64,000 nucleotides of DNA from Euzebyella marina (GTDB lineage: Bacteria > Bacteroidota > Bacteroidia > Flavobacteriales > Flavobacteriaceae): positions 220,973-284,972 of the forward strand of contig NZ_JACYFK010000005.1 in assembly GCF_014855515.1 (NCBI RefSeq), given 5' to 3'. The notes beneath the pieces are model-generated. The model was not told the DNA's origin. It searched no databases and saw nothing but the letters and a program-made list of their open reading frames with translations. Numbering within the stretch: position 1 is the stretch's first letter; the number at the start of each line of letters is the position of its first letter. A program made the translations under genes and the position numbers. Positions 1 through 8,738 of the stretch are shown in pieces.

Positions 1-665
1 ACTTCTTCATTACCCCCGGTGATGACCTGGTGTTGCTCTTGAAAAATAGGTATAAAAGACTCTAGAAAATGAACTCTTGTTAGATGGATCTTAGTACCGT
101 AATCATGCAATTGTTCATTATAGACCGAAAGGGTCGTTGAATCAAAAGTTCTATTAGCCGCAAAGTATTTTAAAAGGGAATTACGCTGGGCCAGTACCTT
201 ATTATACTTTAAGAGGTTTTGAAGGTAACCTTTATCGGATTGCGATATTACACCGTCAATAAACTTTCTTCGGGTATCACTACCTTCAATAATCAGGTCT
301 CGGTCGGCTGGAGATATAATCACCAATGGTAAGAGCCCGATATGATCGGCCAAACGGTCATAGGCCTTGCCATTTCGCTTGATTATTTTTTTGACTCCCT
401 TTTTTAGGCTGCAGACTACTTTTTCATCCCTTTCTTTTTTTTCAAATTCGCCATCGATAACAAAGAATTCTTCGCCATGTCGAATGTTTTGGGTAGAAAC
501 GGGATTAAAATAACTTTTACCAAAAGAGAGATGGTAAATAGCATCCAATACATTGGTCTTGCCTATTCCGTTCGGTCCTACAATACAATTGATTTTCTCA
601 TCGAACCCAAAATTTGCAGAGCTAAAATTCTTGTAATTTATAAGGGATAATTTTTTTAAAAACAT
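1..665 (-). CDS. recF: DNA replication and repair protein RecF (partial, C-terminus outside window)
   Basis: The minus strand reads an open frame from an ATG at 665 to the window edge, giving about 221 residues of a protein usually near 360. The N-terminus has the SMC/RecF-like ATPase start, with a Walker A loop GPNGIGKTN at residues 30-38 followed by the RecF-typical [14 protein letters not shown] stretch. RecF is a cytoplasmic ATPase that binds gapped DNA with RecO and RecR and helps load RecA. It is transcribed divergently from the TPR gene, and a TAnnTTTG box lies 43 bases upstream of the ATG. The Walker B and signature motifs would be in the missing part. Identity is secure. Confidence 0.95.
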   Translation of the reverse strand, partial: MFLKKLSLINYKNFSSANFGFDEKINCIVGPNGIGKTNVLDAIYHLSFGKSYFNPVSTQNIRHGEEFFVIDGEFEKKERDEKVVCSLKKGVKKIIKRNGKAYDRLADHIGLLPLVIISPADRDLIIEGSDTRRKFIDGVISQSDKGYLQNLLKYNKVLAQRNSLLKYFAANRTFDSTTLSVYNEQLHDYGTKIHLTRVHFLESFIPIFQEQHQVITGGNEE

Positions 666-707
666 GTGAGCTTCTGCCGTATTTACTGCTTTCTATACTG
701 AAAACTC

Positions 708-715
708 CAAAAATA
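708..715 (-). promoter_or_regulatory. Bacteroidota -7 promoter box for recF
   Basis: On the minus strand this reads TATTTTTG, an exact TAnnTTTG match, in the short divergent gap upstream of recF. No clear -33 TTG is seen at the right spacing, so the call rests on the -7 box and position. Confidence 0.5.
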
Positions 716-751
716 ACGAATAAATACCCTTTAGTTTTTCGATAAAAACTT

Positions 752-759
752 TATTTTTG
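752..759 (+). promoter_or_regulatory. Bacteroidota -7 promoter box for the TPR-ribH run
   Basis: TATTTTTG matches TAnnTTTG exactly and ends 21 bases before the ATG at 781. It would drive the TPR gene and the overlapping ribH. No good -33 TTG is visible. Confidence 0.5.
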
Positions 760-780
760 CGCGACCTATAAAAAAACAAG

Positions 781-1548
781 ATGGCCACATATAAAAAGCG
801 CGGTTTTAAACCAAAGAACAAAGTTGAGGAACAAGTAGTTGAAGAGCAAGAAAGCGCAACTGCAGAGGTGTTTAGCACTTTGGATGAAAGTGCTTCAAAA
901 ACTGAAGAGTGGGTAGCTGGCAACCAGAACTACATCTTGGGCGTTATCGGCGTTATTGCAGTAGGCGTATTGGGTTATTTGGCCTACATTCAATTTGTAT
1001 CCAAACCAAAGGAGGCAAGCGCCACCAATGAAATGTACTACCCCCAGCAATATTTTGACCAAGCTATCAATAGCACCACGGCTAAAGATTCTTTGTACAA
1101 TTTAGCTCTTAACGGTGCCGAAGGTAAGTATGGTTTTTTAGATATTATCGACGAGTATAGCGGAACGAAGGCGGCCAATTTGGCCAATTACTCTGCGGGA
1201 ATGGCTTATTTGAACATGCAAAAATATCAAGAAGCGATTACCCATCTAGAAAAGTTCAATGGAGAAGACGATATACTTGGTGCCTTGGCCAAAGGAGGTC
1301 TTGGTGATGCATTCATGCAATTGGGCCAGCCCGGAGAAGCCCTTGAATACTACGAGAAAGCATTAAACCACAGCAATAACAGCTTCACCGCACCTAAATT
1401 TTTATACAAGGCAGGTGTCACTGCACTAGATTTAGGACAAAAAGATAAAGCGTTGACCTATTTTGAGCGTATAAAAGAAGAGTTCGCATCTTCGGACGAA
1501 GCTCGCTCAATAGACGCCTTCATCGGAATGGCCAAAAGCACTAAATAA
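781..1548 (+). CDS. membrane-anchored tetratricopeptide repeat protein
   Basis: This 255-residue protein has a charged cytoplasmic N-terminus, one membrane segment at about residues 51-72, and then a TPR-rich domain. At least three TPR-like helical pairs are visible between about residues 130 and 240, for example the units containing AGMAYLNMQKYQEAITHLEKF and FMQLGQPGEALEYYEKAL. The layout resembles YfgM-type proteins, which act as periplasmic scaffolds or chaperones beside the secretion machinery; the exact role here is inferred only from that shape. The stop codon overlaps the ribH start by one base (TAATG), so the two genes are co-transcribed and probably translationally coupled. Confidence 0.85.
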   Translation: MATYKKRGFKPKNKVEEQVVEEQESATAEVFSTLDESASKTEEWVAGNQNYILGVIGVIAVGVLGYLAYIQFVSKPKEASATNEMYYPQQYFDQAINSTTAKDSLYNLALNGAEGKYGFLDIIDEYSGTKAANLANYSAGMAYLNMQKYQEAITHLEKFNGEDDILGALAKGGLGDAFMQLGQPGEALEYYEKALNHSNNSFTAPKFLYKAGVTALDLGQKDKALTYFERIKEEFASSDEARSIDAFIGMAKSTK

Positions 1549-2030
1549 TGGCTACAGAAAATAAAAATCTTTCTGTTTACAATAAGAACACCATACCCAA
1601 TGCCAAAGCTCTTCGCTTTGGCATAGTTGTATCTGAATGGAATGCCGAGATTACCGAAGGTCTTTTTGATGGTGCAAAGGAGGCTTTAATCGATTGTGGC
1701 GCCCTGGAAGAGAATATTACTAGATGGAATGTTCCCGGTAGTTTCGAACTTACATTTGGCAGCAAAAAATTGGCAACCACCCATAATGTAGATGCTATCA
1801 TTGCAATTGGTAGCGTTATTCAAGGTGAAACAAAACACTTCGATTTTGTTTGCAGCGCTACCGCACAGGGCATTAAAGATTTGAACGTGCAGTTAGATAT
1901 TCCCGTGATTTTCTGTGTACTTACAGATAACAACATGCAACAAGCCCGAGAAAGAAGTGGCGGCAAGCATGGTAACAAGGGTACCGAAGCTGCCATTGCC
2001 GCAATCAAAATGGCTACTTTGGGGGCTTAA
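1548..2030 (+). CDS. ribH: 6,7-dimethyl-8-ribityllumazine synthase
   Basis: RibH condenses 5-amino-6-ribitylamino-uracil with 3,4-dihydroxy-2-butanone 4-phosphate to make lumazine, the penultimate step of riboflavin synthesis, as a cytoplasmic oligomer. The 160-residue length fits the family. Diagnostic segments are the substrate loop VPGSFEL at 62-68, the phosphate-binding and catalytic segment GETKHFDF at 93-100 with His97, and the C-terminal RSGGKHGNKGTEAA stretch. Other rib genes are not nearby, as is common in Bacteroidota. The start overlaps the stop of the TPR gene. Confidence 0.97.
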   Translation: MATENKNLSVYNKNTIPNAKALRFGIVVSEWNAEITEGLFDGAKEALIDCGALEENITRWNVPGSFELTFGSKKLATTHNVDAIIAIGSVIQGETKHFDFVCSATAQGIKDLNVQLDIPVIFCVLTDNNMQQARERSGGKHGNKGTEAAIAAIKMATLGA

Positions 2031-2065
2031 GAAATAGTCTTTTCTTATTCTGTGATTTTGTAATA

Positions 2066-2103
2066 TTCGGATTGAAAGTTTGATTTGAACTTTTCAATTC
2101 GAA
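2066..2103. repeat. imperfect inverted repeat after ribH
   Basis: The arms are 15 and 16 bases (2066-2080 and 2088-2103), with one G:T pair and one bulge around a 7-base loop. The hairpin sits in the 150-base gap after ribH. No U-run follows it, so it is at best a weak terminator or an RNA-stabilising stem. Confidence 0.45.
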
Positions 2104-2175
2104 CAATACCTTCTTTTCAAAATTCGTTTTAACAAATTTTGGCGCGGCCAATGGGGCGTATTTTTTGATTTTAAG

Positions 2176-2183
2176 TACCTTTG
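2176..2183 (+). promoter_or_regulatory. Bacteroidota -7 promoter box upstream of the small membrane protein and mutL
   Basis: TACCTTTG matches TAnnTTTG. It overlaps an in-frame TTG at 2181, which argues against that TTG as the start and for the ATG at 2190 or 2196. The leader would be very short. It probably drives the small gene and mutL. Confidence 0.5.
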
Positions 2184-2189
2184 AAGCAC

Positions 2190-2489
2190 ATGGGAATGCT
2201 AAGTAAATTCACGAAACTAAAGCGAAACAAGAAGTTCGAGTACTCCCCTCGCTATTATGATGACAAGGGCAAGGGAAATCCTTTTAAAATGGAGCCGAAA
2301 TTCGATAAATTTCGTACTACCCTGAACCCGCCGAGAGGCCTCAAAGGCAAATTCGGAAGCGCATTGGACGATATGCGCCGCGAGGGAGACAGAGACCTTA
2401 AGATTCGTATGGTAATCATCATAGCCATCTTAGTTCTCATAGTGTTGTTTATTCTAGATTTTGACCTTTCTATATTCTTTCCGAAATAA
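2190..2489 (+). CDS. small conserved flavobacterial membrane protein
   Basis: This 99-residue protein has a basic, proline- and glycine-rich N-terminal two thirds and one C-terminal membrane segment (about the last 28 residues, VIIIAILVLIVLFILDF). From memory, homologues beside ribH and mutL in flavobacteria sometimes carry the name riboflavin synthase subunit beta. Nothing in the sequence resembles a riboflavin enzyme, so that name is probably carried over from the neighbour. I chose the ATG at 2190 because the upstream TTG lies inside the promoter box; ATG 2196 is an alternative. Its stop overlaps the mutL start by one base. Function unknown. Confidence 0.75.
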   Translation: MGMLSKFTKLKRNKKFEYSPRYYDDKGKGNPFKMEPKFDKFRTTLNPPRGLKGKFGSALDDMRREGDRDLKIRMVIIIAILVLIVLFILDFDLSIFFPK

Positions 2490-4336
2490 TGGCGGATATC
2501 ATAAAACTCTTACCGGACCATGTTGCTAATCAAATAGCTGCGGGTGAAGTGGTACAGCGTCCTGCATCCGTTGTTAAAGAACTACTGGAGAATGCGTTAG
2601 ATGCCGGGGCTACGATTATTAAATTAATCGTTAAGGATGGTGGAAAAGCCCTGATTCAAGTAGTTGATGACGGGGTAGGTATGAGTGCGACCGACGCGAG
2701 GCTCAGTTTTGAAAGGCACGCTACGTCAAAAATTCAAAAAGCTGAAGACCTTTTCAATCTGAATACCAAAGGCTTTCGTGGTGAGGCCTTGGCATCTATT
2801 GCGGCTATTGCCCATGTTGAAATGCAGACCAAACCGGAGGTAGACGAGGTCGGTACCCATATTAAAATCGAAGGAAGTAAGGTTGTTTTTCAAGAAGTGG
2901 CGGTCACCCCTAAAGGTACGTCAATGGCCGTTAAAAACTTATTTTTTAATATTCCCGCCCGGCGCAACTTTTTAAAATCGAATCAGGTAGAATTACGCCA
3001 TATAACAGATGAATTTCATAGGGTCGCTTTGGCACACCCGTCCGTTTCATTTCATTTTTATAGCAATGGCAGCGAGCTTTTTAATCTTCCGGACGACAAT
3101 TATCGAAAGAGAATTGTTCACATTTTCGGCTCCCGTACCAATGAAAAATTGGTTCCTGTTGAAGAGGAAACTCCGATAGTAAAAATCAGTGGGTTTATCA
3201 CCAAACCGGAGTACGCAAAAAAAAGTCGTGGCGAGCAGTTCTTTTTTGTGAACAATAGATTTATTAAAAGCCCCTATTTACACCATGCCGTAGTCGCGGC
3301 TTTTGAAGGTCTCATTAAAGCCGACACTTTTCCAGGGTATTTTTTATACCTCGAAGTCGACCCTGGTTCAATAGATATTAATATACACCCTACCAAAACA
3401 GAGGTTAAATTTGACGATGAGCATACCCTGTATGCGATTCTAAGGTCGACTATCAAGCATAGCCTTGGTCAATTTAACGTGGCACCCGCTCTTGATTTCG
3501 AGCATGACCAAAATTTAGAGACCCCTTATGAATTCAAGAATAAATCTGCAATACAGCCCCATGTTACGGTAGATGCTGATTTTAATCCTTTTCAGGAGAC
3601 GGTGAAAACCTCTTTCAAACCCACCTATCAAAAACAAAATTCAAAAGGTTGGGAAAGTCTTTATGTCGGTCTGGAATCGAAGATGGGAAGCATCGATGTT
3701 GGTAATAGCATAAGTTTTGAGTCCGATACCATAACCGGTTCTATTTTTGAAGGGGAAAAAGAGGTCAACGAATCGGTTGCCACTACTTTTCAAATTAGAA
3801 GAAAATATATTGTGACGAGTATCAAATCGGGAATGGTGGTCATTGACCAAAGTAGGGCCCACCAGCGTGTACTCTATGAAAAGTTTTTAAAGAACAGCAC
3901 GGTAAAAGAAGCCGTTAGCCAGCAACTGCTTTTTCCGTTTACGGTAACATTTTCGAGATCAGAAATCAACACGTTGAGAGAAATTCAAGATGTGTTGCTA
4001 TCTATCGGCTTCATTTTTGAAGAGATAAAAGACGAATCGATTACGGTAACAGGGGTACCTTTGCTTGTTGCGGAAAGTGAGGTCGGTATGATACTCGACC
4101 AACTAATTTCTGATTATCAACAAGAAGTAAATGGTGAGAGTTTTTCACAGAGTGATATTCTTTCGAAAACCTTGGCCAAAACTTTGGCGGTAAAGACCGG
4201 TGAAGTACTTGATGACCAATCGCAAATTGCCCTGGTGAACGATTTGTTCGCTTGTACCGATGCAACCGTTAGCCCTTTTAACAAACCCGTTTACATTACG
4301 ATAACGGAGAATGACATTGATAAAAAATTTATTTAG
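2489..4336 (+). CDS. mutL: DNA mismatch repair protein MutL
   Basis: MutL links MutS mismatch recognition to strand removal. The 615-residue protein has the full GHKL ATPase: ELLENALDAGA at 31-41, DDGVGM at 60-65, RHATSKI at 76-82 and GFRGEALASI at 95-104. An acidic linker runs from about 345 to 425, followed by a C-terminal dimerisation domain. The endonuclease motif DQHA(X)2E(X)4E is degenerate. At 453-464 the sequence reads DQSRAHQRVLYE, lacking the His and the first Glu, and the C-terminal CPHGRP motif is replaced by SPFNKP. This MutL therefore probably cannot nick DNA by the usual mechanism. It overlaps the small gene before it and abuts the rhomboid gene after it. Confidence 0.96.
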   Translation: MADIIKLLPDHVANQIAAGEVVQRPASVVKELLENALDAGATIIKLIVKDGGKALIQVVDDGVGMSATDARLSFERHATSKIQKAEDLFNLNTKGFRGEALASIAAIAHVEMQTKPEVDEVGTHIKIEGSKVVFQEVAVTPKGTSMAVKNLFFNIPARRNFLKSNQVELRHITDEFHRVALAHPSVSFHFYSNGSELFNLPDDNYRKRIVHIFGSRTNEKLVPVEEETPIVKISGFITKPEYAKKSRGEQFFFVNNRFIKSPYLHHAVVAAFEGLIKADTFPGYFLYLEVDPGSIDINIHPTKTEVKFDDEHTLYAILRSTIKHSLGQFNVAPALDFEHDQNLETPYEFKNKSAIQPHVTVDADFNPFQETVKTSFKPTYQKQNSKGWESLYVGLESKMGSIDVGNSISFESDTITGSIFEGEKEVNESVATTFQIRRKYIVTSIKSGMVVIDQSRAHQRVLYEKFLKNSTVKEAVSQQLLFPFTVTFSRSEINTLREIQDVLLSIGFIFEEIKDESITVTGVPLLVAESEVGMILDQLISDYQQEVNGESFSQSDILSKTLAKTLAVKTGEVLDDQSQIALVNDLFACTDATVSPFNKPVYITITENDIDKKFI

Positions 4337-5071
4337 ATGGGAAGACTTACAGAAGCTGTAAAACATCTGCTGATTATAAATGTACTCTTCTTCATAGCTA
4401 CCCAGCTTTATGGAGATCAACTATACGCATGGTTCTCATTGTGGTATCCTGAGAACCCTAATTTCAAATGGTGGCAGGTTTTTACACATATGTTCATGCA
4501 TGGTAATTTCATGCACATACTTTTTAATATGTATGCCTTATGGGCTTTTGGAACGCCCTTGGAAAAAATGTGGGGGCGCAACAAGTTTCTGTTTTTCTAT
4601 TTTTCAGCCGGTTTAGGTGCTGCTTTGTTGCACACAGGTGTCAACTACTTTCTATTCCATGACGGACTTCAAGCTTTGGTTGATGCAGGAATTGACAAAA
4701 ACCAAGTGCTAGAGATTATCTCGGATGGAAAGTATAGCCCGGCTTGGGAGAATGTGGTCGGAGCCGATACCGTTGATAGTTTCATTAGTGCATTTACAAC
4801 TCCGGCAGTTGGGGCATCAGGTGCCATATATGGTATTTTAGTTGCTTTTGCCTTTACGTTCAGTGAGGCAGAACTGATGTTGATATTTTTACCCATACCT
4901 ATCAAGGCAAAATATTTTGTTCCTCTTCTCATACTTGGTGACCTGTTTTTTGGTTTTACCGGCACCGCGACGGGCATCGCCCATTTTGCTCATATAGGTG
5001 GTGCCCTGTTTGGGTTTTTAATGATGTGGTACTGGAAGAAAAACCAATTTAACGACAATCGTTGGAATTAA
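4337..5071 (+). CDS. rhomboid family intramembrane serine protease (first of two)
   Basis: Rhomboids cleave transmembrane substrates within the lipid bilayer. This 244-residue protein has the HGNFMHILFN segment at 55-64 (oxyanion-side His and Asn), the catalytic serine motif GASG with Ser161, and the catalytic His219 in AHFAHIGG. Six or so membrane segments are seen. An insertion of roughly 50 mostly polar residues lies between about 105 and 155. The ATG follows the mutL stop directly and the second rhomboid begins 3 bases after this one stops, so all are one operon. Substrate unknown. Confidence 0.9.
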   Translation: MGRLTEAVKHLLIINVLFFIATQLYGDQLYAWFSLWYPENPNFKWWQVFTHMFMHGNFMHILFNMYALWAFGTPLEKMWGRNKFLFFYFSAGLGAALLHTGVNYFLFHDGLQALVDAGIDKNQVLEIISDGKYSPAWENVVGADTVDSFISAFTTPAVGASGAIYGILVAFAFTFSEAELMLIFLPIPIKAKYFVPLLILGDLFFGFTGTATGIAHFAHIGGALFGFLMMWYWKKNQFNDNRWN

Positions 5072-5074
5072 GAT

Positions 5075-5944
5075 ATGACGAACGGAGGATTACGATATCA
5101 ATATGCAAGGTTAAGCGTCTCTGAAAAGCTTATCGCCATTAACGTGGTGGTATTTATCGTCATGGGACTCATTACTGCGTTGGTAAGCCCTATTTTCGAA
5201 AATTGGTTTGCCCTGCCAAAAGATTTCTTTGGTTTCTTAAAGCAACCTTGGTCGATTATTACCTATTCCTTTTTACATGGTGGTATTTTTCATATTCTTT
5301 GGAATATGTACATTCTGTATGTGGCCGGTAGAATATTATTGAACCTCTTCGACGGAAAAAGATTTTTGAACGTTTACTTTTTAGGAGTCATTTTAGGCGG
5401 ACTGTTATTTCTCTTGAGCTATAACATCTTTCCCGCACTGGTAGGTATCAACACCTCTCTTATCGGCGCCTCGGCTGGTGTTATGGCCGTTCTGATATTT
5501 GTCTGCACCTATATTCCCAATCAAGAAGTACGATTGATTTTTTTCAACGTAAAACTATGGCAGGTTGGCCTGTTCGTGGTACTGATGGACTTAGTTCAAA
5601 TACCGCTTGGGGGTAATGTGGGTGGAAGAATAGCCCATTCAGGGGGTGCCTTTTTAGGTTATATGTATGCCAGGCAGCTTTATAAGGGAACGGACATTGG
5701 CGAAGGTTTTTCCAAACTTATGGATGGCCTGGCAAATCTATTCAAGAAAAGAGAGAAAAAATCTCCCCTAAAAACCGTTTACAAAAATCGCAGAGCTAGC
5801 AATACCAACCAAAAAGCCAATAATGACAAGCAAAGCCAGCAAAAGAAAATAGACGCCATACTTGATAAAATCAGCCAATCAGGCTACGAAAGTTTATCAA
5901 AGGCAGAAAAAGATTTTTTGTTCAAGGCCGGTAAGGATGATTAG
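5075..5944 (+). CDS. rhomboid family intramembrane serine protease with C-terminal DUF6576-like tail
   Basis: This 289-residue paralogue has HGGIFHILWN at 68-77, the nucleophile motif GASAG with Ser133 and the histidine His188 in AHSGGAFLGY, so it should be active. After the membrane core comes a basic linker at about 205-245. It ends in a short acidic and basic helical domain, DAILDKISQSGYESLSKAEK, which looks like the DUF6576 tail found on flavobacterial rhomboids. That tail may bind a partner. It shares only the core motifs with the first rhomboid, so this is not a recent tandem duplication. Confidence 0.9.
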   Translation: MTNGGLRYQYARLSVSEKLIAINVVVFIVMGLITALVSPIFENWFALPKDFFGFLKQPWSIITYSFLHGGIFHILWNMYILYVAGRILLNLFDGKRFLNVYFLGVILGGLLFLLSYNIFPALVGINTSLIGASAGVMAVLIFVCTYIPNQEVRLIFFNVKLWQVGLFVVLMDLVQIPLGGNVGGRIAHSGGAFLGYMYARQLYKGTDIGEGFSKLMDGLANLFKKREKKSPLKTVYKNRRASNTNQKANNDKQSQQKKIDAILDKISQSGYESLSKAEKDFLFKAGKDD

Positions 5945-5950
5945 TTGATA

Positions 5951-6976
5951 ATGAAGAAGCTTTCTTGGTTCAATAAATCGGTGTATTTTTTAAATCTTAT
6001 AGTTGCCGCCCTGCTTCTTATTGCCTGTGCCGTACCTTATTTAACCGATCAGTACTTCTCATTCCTATCATTTTTAAGTTTGACGGTACCACTTTTAGTC
6101 ATTATCAATTTTCTTTTTTTGTCATACTGGCTATTACAGAAAAAAAGGCAAATTTTAATTTCACTTTTTGTTTTATTGATTGGTTTCTTCTCACTAGGAA
6201 CTTTTGTGAAAATTAATTTAAGCAACAAAGTTTCTACAATTTCGGACTTAAAAGTTATGAGTTACAACATCCATGGTTTTAAAGCTTTTGAAAACATGGA
6301 CCGGTTAACTATTTATAATAAATTAAAGGATTTTATTGCTGCAGAAAATCCTGACGTAATAAGTTTTCAGGAGGTTAGCTATAGAATGAATGGAAATTTT
6401 ATGAATTACCCCTATAGCTTCTTGAAAAGAATACCAACAGGAGACAAAGTTCACTTAGGAATATTTTCAAAATATCCAATATTAAAGGCTGAAATTATAC
6501 ATTTCCCAAATAGTATTAATAACGGTTCCTATGCGGACATTCTTTTCAAAAAAGATACGATTCGAATTTACAATATTCACATTCAATCTCTAGGTATTAC
6601 ACCAGGAACAGGAAATGTAAGATCTAAAACTCCAGAACAGTTGTATGATAAATTGAGTACTCGATTTCATAGGCAACTTAGCCAAGCCAAGATGATAGAA
6701 AGCCATAGAGCCACAACCGATTTCCCTACAATAATTTGTACTGATATGAACAACACTCAATTCTCAAATGTGTACCAAGTTCTCAAGGGCAAATCGTTAG
6801 ATACTTTTTTGGAAGAAGGTGCAGGGTTAGGTAGAACATATAATCTTATGGGCCTCCCTTTAAGAATTGATTTCATTTTTGCAGATGACCACTTTGAGAT
6901 ATTATCGCATAAAAACTACGACGATAAGTTTTCAGATCACTTCCCCGTTATGGCTTCATTTCGTTTGAAACATTAG
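5951..6976 (+). CDS. membrane-anchored endonuclease/exonuclease/phosphatase family protein
   Basis: Two or three N-terminal membrane segments (about residues 8-85) are followed by an EEP-fold domain. The metal and catalytic residues are visible: Asn106 in MSYNIHG, Glu141 in SFQEV, a DxN-type site in CTDMNNTQFS, and the terminal SDHFP with Asp329 and His330. Enzymes of this fold cut phosphodiester bonds in nucleic acids, phosphoinositides or lipids, so the substrate cannot be named. The ATG at 5951 is preferred over the in-frame TTG at 5945. The gene is visibly richer in A and T than its neighbours. Its end overlaps the convergent DUF6122 gene by 21 bases. Confidence 0.88.
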   Translation: MKKLSWFNKSVYFLNLIVAALLLIACAVPYLTDQYFSFLSFLSLTVPLLVIINFLFLSYWLLQKKRQILISLFVLLIGFFSLGTFVKINLSNKVSTISDLKVMSYNIHGFKAFENMDRLTIYNKLKDFIAAENPDVISFQEVSYRMNGNFMNYPYSFLKRIPTGDKVHLGIFSKYPILKAEIIHFPNSINNGSYADILFKKDTIRIYNIHIQSLGITPGTGNVRSKTPEQLYDKLSTRFHRQLSQAKMIESHRATTDFPTIICTDMNNTQFSNVYQVLKGKSLDTFLEEGAGLGRTYNLMGLPLRIDFIFADDHFEILSHKNYDDKFSDHFPVMASFRLKH

Positions 6977-7276
6977 CAAACAATCTGCCATGTCGGCGAC
7001 GATATGAATTAAAAGTGCCAAACCGACAATTCTAGTTTTCTTAAAAAACAACAAACCCAAGTAAAGTGCAATAGCCCAATAACTATGCAGGGGGTGAAAG
7101 CCGATACTACACCTGTTGGCATCAAACACGGGAGTGGCCAATAAATGATCTATATCAATCAGAATTCCACCTAAAAGTATCAATGCCACCTTGAGTCGAT
7201 TACTTCTAAAGAAGCTAATGGCTATGATAATTGGCACCAAGAAATGAATGCCGTAATGAACCAAAAACCTAATCAT
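6956..7276 (-). CDS. DUF6122 family membrane protein
   Basis: This is a 106-residue protein with three to four membrane segments. It carries many potential metal ligands near the membrane faces: His7, His11, the motif DIDH at 41-44, His61 and His64, and HIVADMAD at 91-98. The pattern recalls inner-membrane metal-dependent hydrolases of the YdjM type, which is inference only. It overlaps the WbqC gene upstream by 8 bases, so both are read together. A function is not known to me. Confidence 0.75.
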   Translation of the reverse strand: MIRFLVHYGIHFLVPIIIAISFFRSNRLKVALILLGGILIDIDHLLATPVFDANRCSIGFHPLHSYWAIALYLGLLFFKKTRIVGLALLIHIVADMADCLLMFQTK

Positions 7277-7919
7277 TAAAATTCAGGTTATAGAATTGCC
7301 TTAGGTAAGTAAGGGCATTGGTTCCTTCATTGAAAAGTAAATCCAGCACACTTAAATTTTCAATAAAATTATGCCTGTCACCGAACACCTGATGATACTC
7401 ATCATTTTTATAAGATACCTTTCTCTTTGCACTTACCATAACCCTCTTATCATCCATGCCTAAGGGTTCCAACATAAAAGATTCCGTTTTATCAACTGGA
7501 AAATCAACTTGTAAACAGTCGCATACGGTATGGATAGTTTCCAAATTAAAGTCGTACAGATATTTATAGCTTTTTTCAAAAAGCGGAGCTATTTCATCTT
7601 CGTAGAATTCAAAAAACGGAGAAGTTCTGTAGGCTGTTTGCAAGGTTCGCCAATGCTGCCTTTGCCACTGCTCCGAATCATCTAGAATAACCAATTTGTA
7701 TTTCTGCCTTCCTTGATTGCCGCCAACATGCTGAATGGGTATGCTAAGCAGATGCTTGCCTTGATCCGTACATATATAGCTTCTATTTCTATAGGTTTGC
7801 TTTTGATAGTTATCTTCTGCTTCCCAACAAATTTCGCTCGAAACAATCATCGAAAAAGTAGCGATATTAGGAAAATAAGACGGGTGCAATAATGTTTTCA
7901 ATACCAAAAAATTACTCAA
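7269..7919 (-). CDS. WbqC-like family protein
   Basis: The 216-residue protein opens with the WbqC signature, HPSYFPNIATFSMI followed by YQKQTYRNRSYI, and continues with LSIPI and the WRTLQTAYRTSPFFEFYEDE stretch typical of the family. WbqC proteins occur in O-antigen or other sugar-modification loci and are thought to be N-acyl or glycine transferases; the activity here is unproven. No ATG lies near the N-terminus. The frame opens with TTG at 7919, and other TTG codons at 7907, 7901 and 7889 are possible starts. It overlaps DUF6122 downstream. Confidence 0.85.
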   Translation of the reverse strand: MSNFLVLKTLLHPSYFPNIATFSMIVSSEICWEAEDNYQKQTYRNRSYICTDQGKHLLSIPIQHVGGNQGRQKYKLVILDDSEQWQRQHWRTLQTAYRTSPFFEFYEDEIAPLFEKSYKYLYDFNLETIHTVCDCLQVDFPVDKTESFMLEPLGMDDKRVMVSAKRKVSYKNDEYHQVFGDRHNFIENLSVLDLLFNEGTNALTYLRQFYNLNFND

Positions 7920-7961
7920 ATCAATCTTTTAAGTAGAAGTGCCAACTATTCAAAAATGCTT

Positions 7962-8738
7962 TCAGAATAACTGAGGAAGATATTTTATCAATATTCGAAT
8001 ACCCACCACAAAAACAAGCAATGCCGTTACCCTTTTAATTCCATTTGGGGTCAATCGTTTAAGACTGATTCTAATACCCAATTGACCTCCAATGAGAACG
8101 GCCACTACTAAAGCTATTGTTTCCTTCCACGGCAAATTTAGCATTTCTCCCTGAACAAGCCCTGCCAGACCCGATATTGAGTTTACCAGAATAAAAAAGC
8201 TTGCTAGAGCGGCTATTTTTATGGATTTATCCCAACGTAAATGATTCAGTATAGGAGCTAAAAAGATTCCGCCACCAATACCGACAAGCCCTGAAAGAAG
8301 GCCTATCGCCCCTCCTAACAAATAACTCATGTAACTAGGATATGTTTGCAAACGCTCATCTTTTCCAAGCTGTTTAAATGTCTGTCCGGCAAGAAAAACT
8401 GCAGAAACGACCAAAGAACTACCCAAAAGAATAAAAAACAAATGCTCTTGCAATCTAAAAGAGGCGCCGATAAAGGCCATGGGTACGCTGGTTATGATAA
8501 AAGGCAGAAAATCTTTCAACCGAGCATGACCATTCTTGAAATAAAGATAAGTGCTGCCTGAAACCACCACCAAATTACAGACCAATGCTATAGAGCGAAT
8601 GGCAAAAAAGCCGGATAAAAAAAGAGTCAATAAGGCCAAATAGCTAGAACCTCCACCAAAACCTACCGAAGAATAAAGGGTGGCCACCACAAAAAAACCT
8701 AAACATATAAGTATTAACTCTTCTGTACTAAGAAGCAT
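7962..8738 (-). CDS. TauE/SafE family sulfite or anion permease
   Basis: The 258-residue protein has about eight membrane segments in two halves, each with the family glycine motif: SVGFGGGSSYLAL near residue 25 and SGLVGIGGGIFLAP near residue 150. TauE/SafE proteins move sulfite, sulfoacetate or other small organosulfur anions. It is the last gene of the molybdenum cofactor operon and overlaps moeB by 11 bases. Sulfite is oxidised by molybdenum enzymes, which makes a sulfur link plausible, but no sulfite oxidase is in this window. Confidence 0.88.
   Translation of the reverse strand: MLLSTEELILICLGFFVVATLYSSVGFGGGSSYLALLTLFLSGFFAIRSIALVCNLVVVSGSTYLYFKNGHARLKDFLPFIITSVPMAFIGASFRLQEHLFFILLGSSLVVSAVFLAGQTFKQLGKDERLQTYPSYMSYLLGGAIGLLSGLVGIGGGIFLAPILNHLRWDKSIKIAALASFFILVNSISGLAGLVQGEMLNLPWKETIALVVAVLIGGQLGIRISLKRLTPNGIKRVTALLVFVVGIRILIKYLPQLF

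Noticed and set aside
2066..2103. Hairpin after ribH as an intrinsic terminator
   Set aside because: No U-run follows on either side of interest, so I list it only as an inverted repeat.
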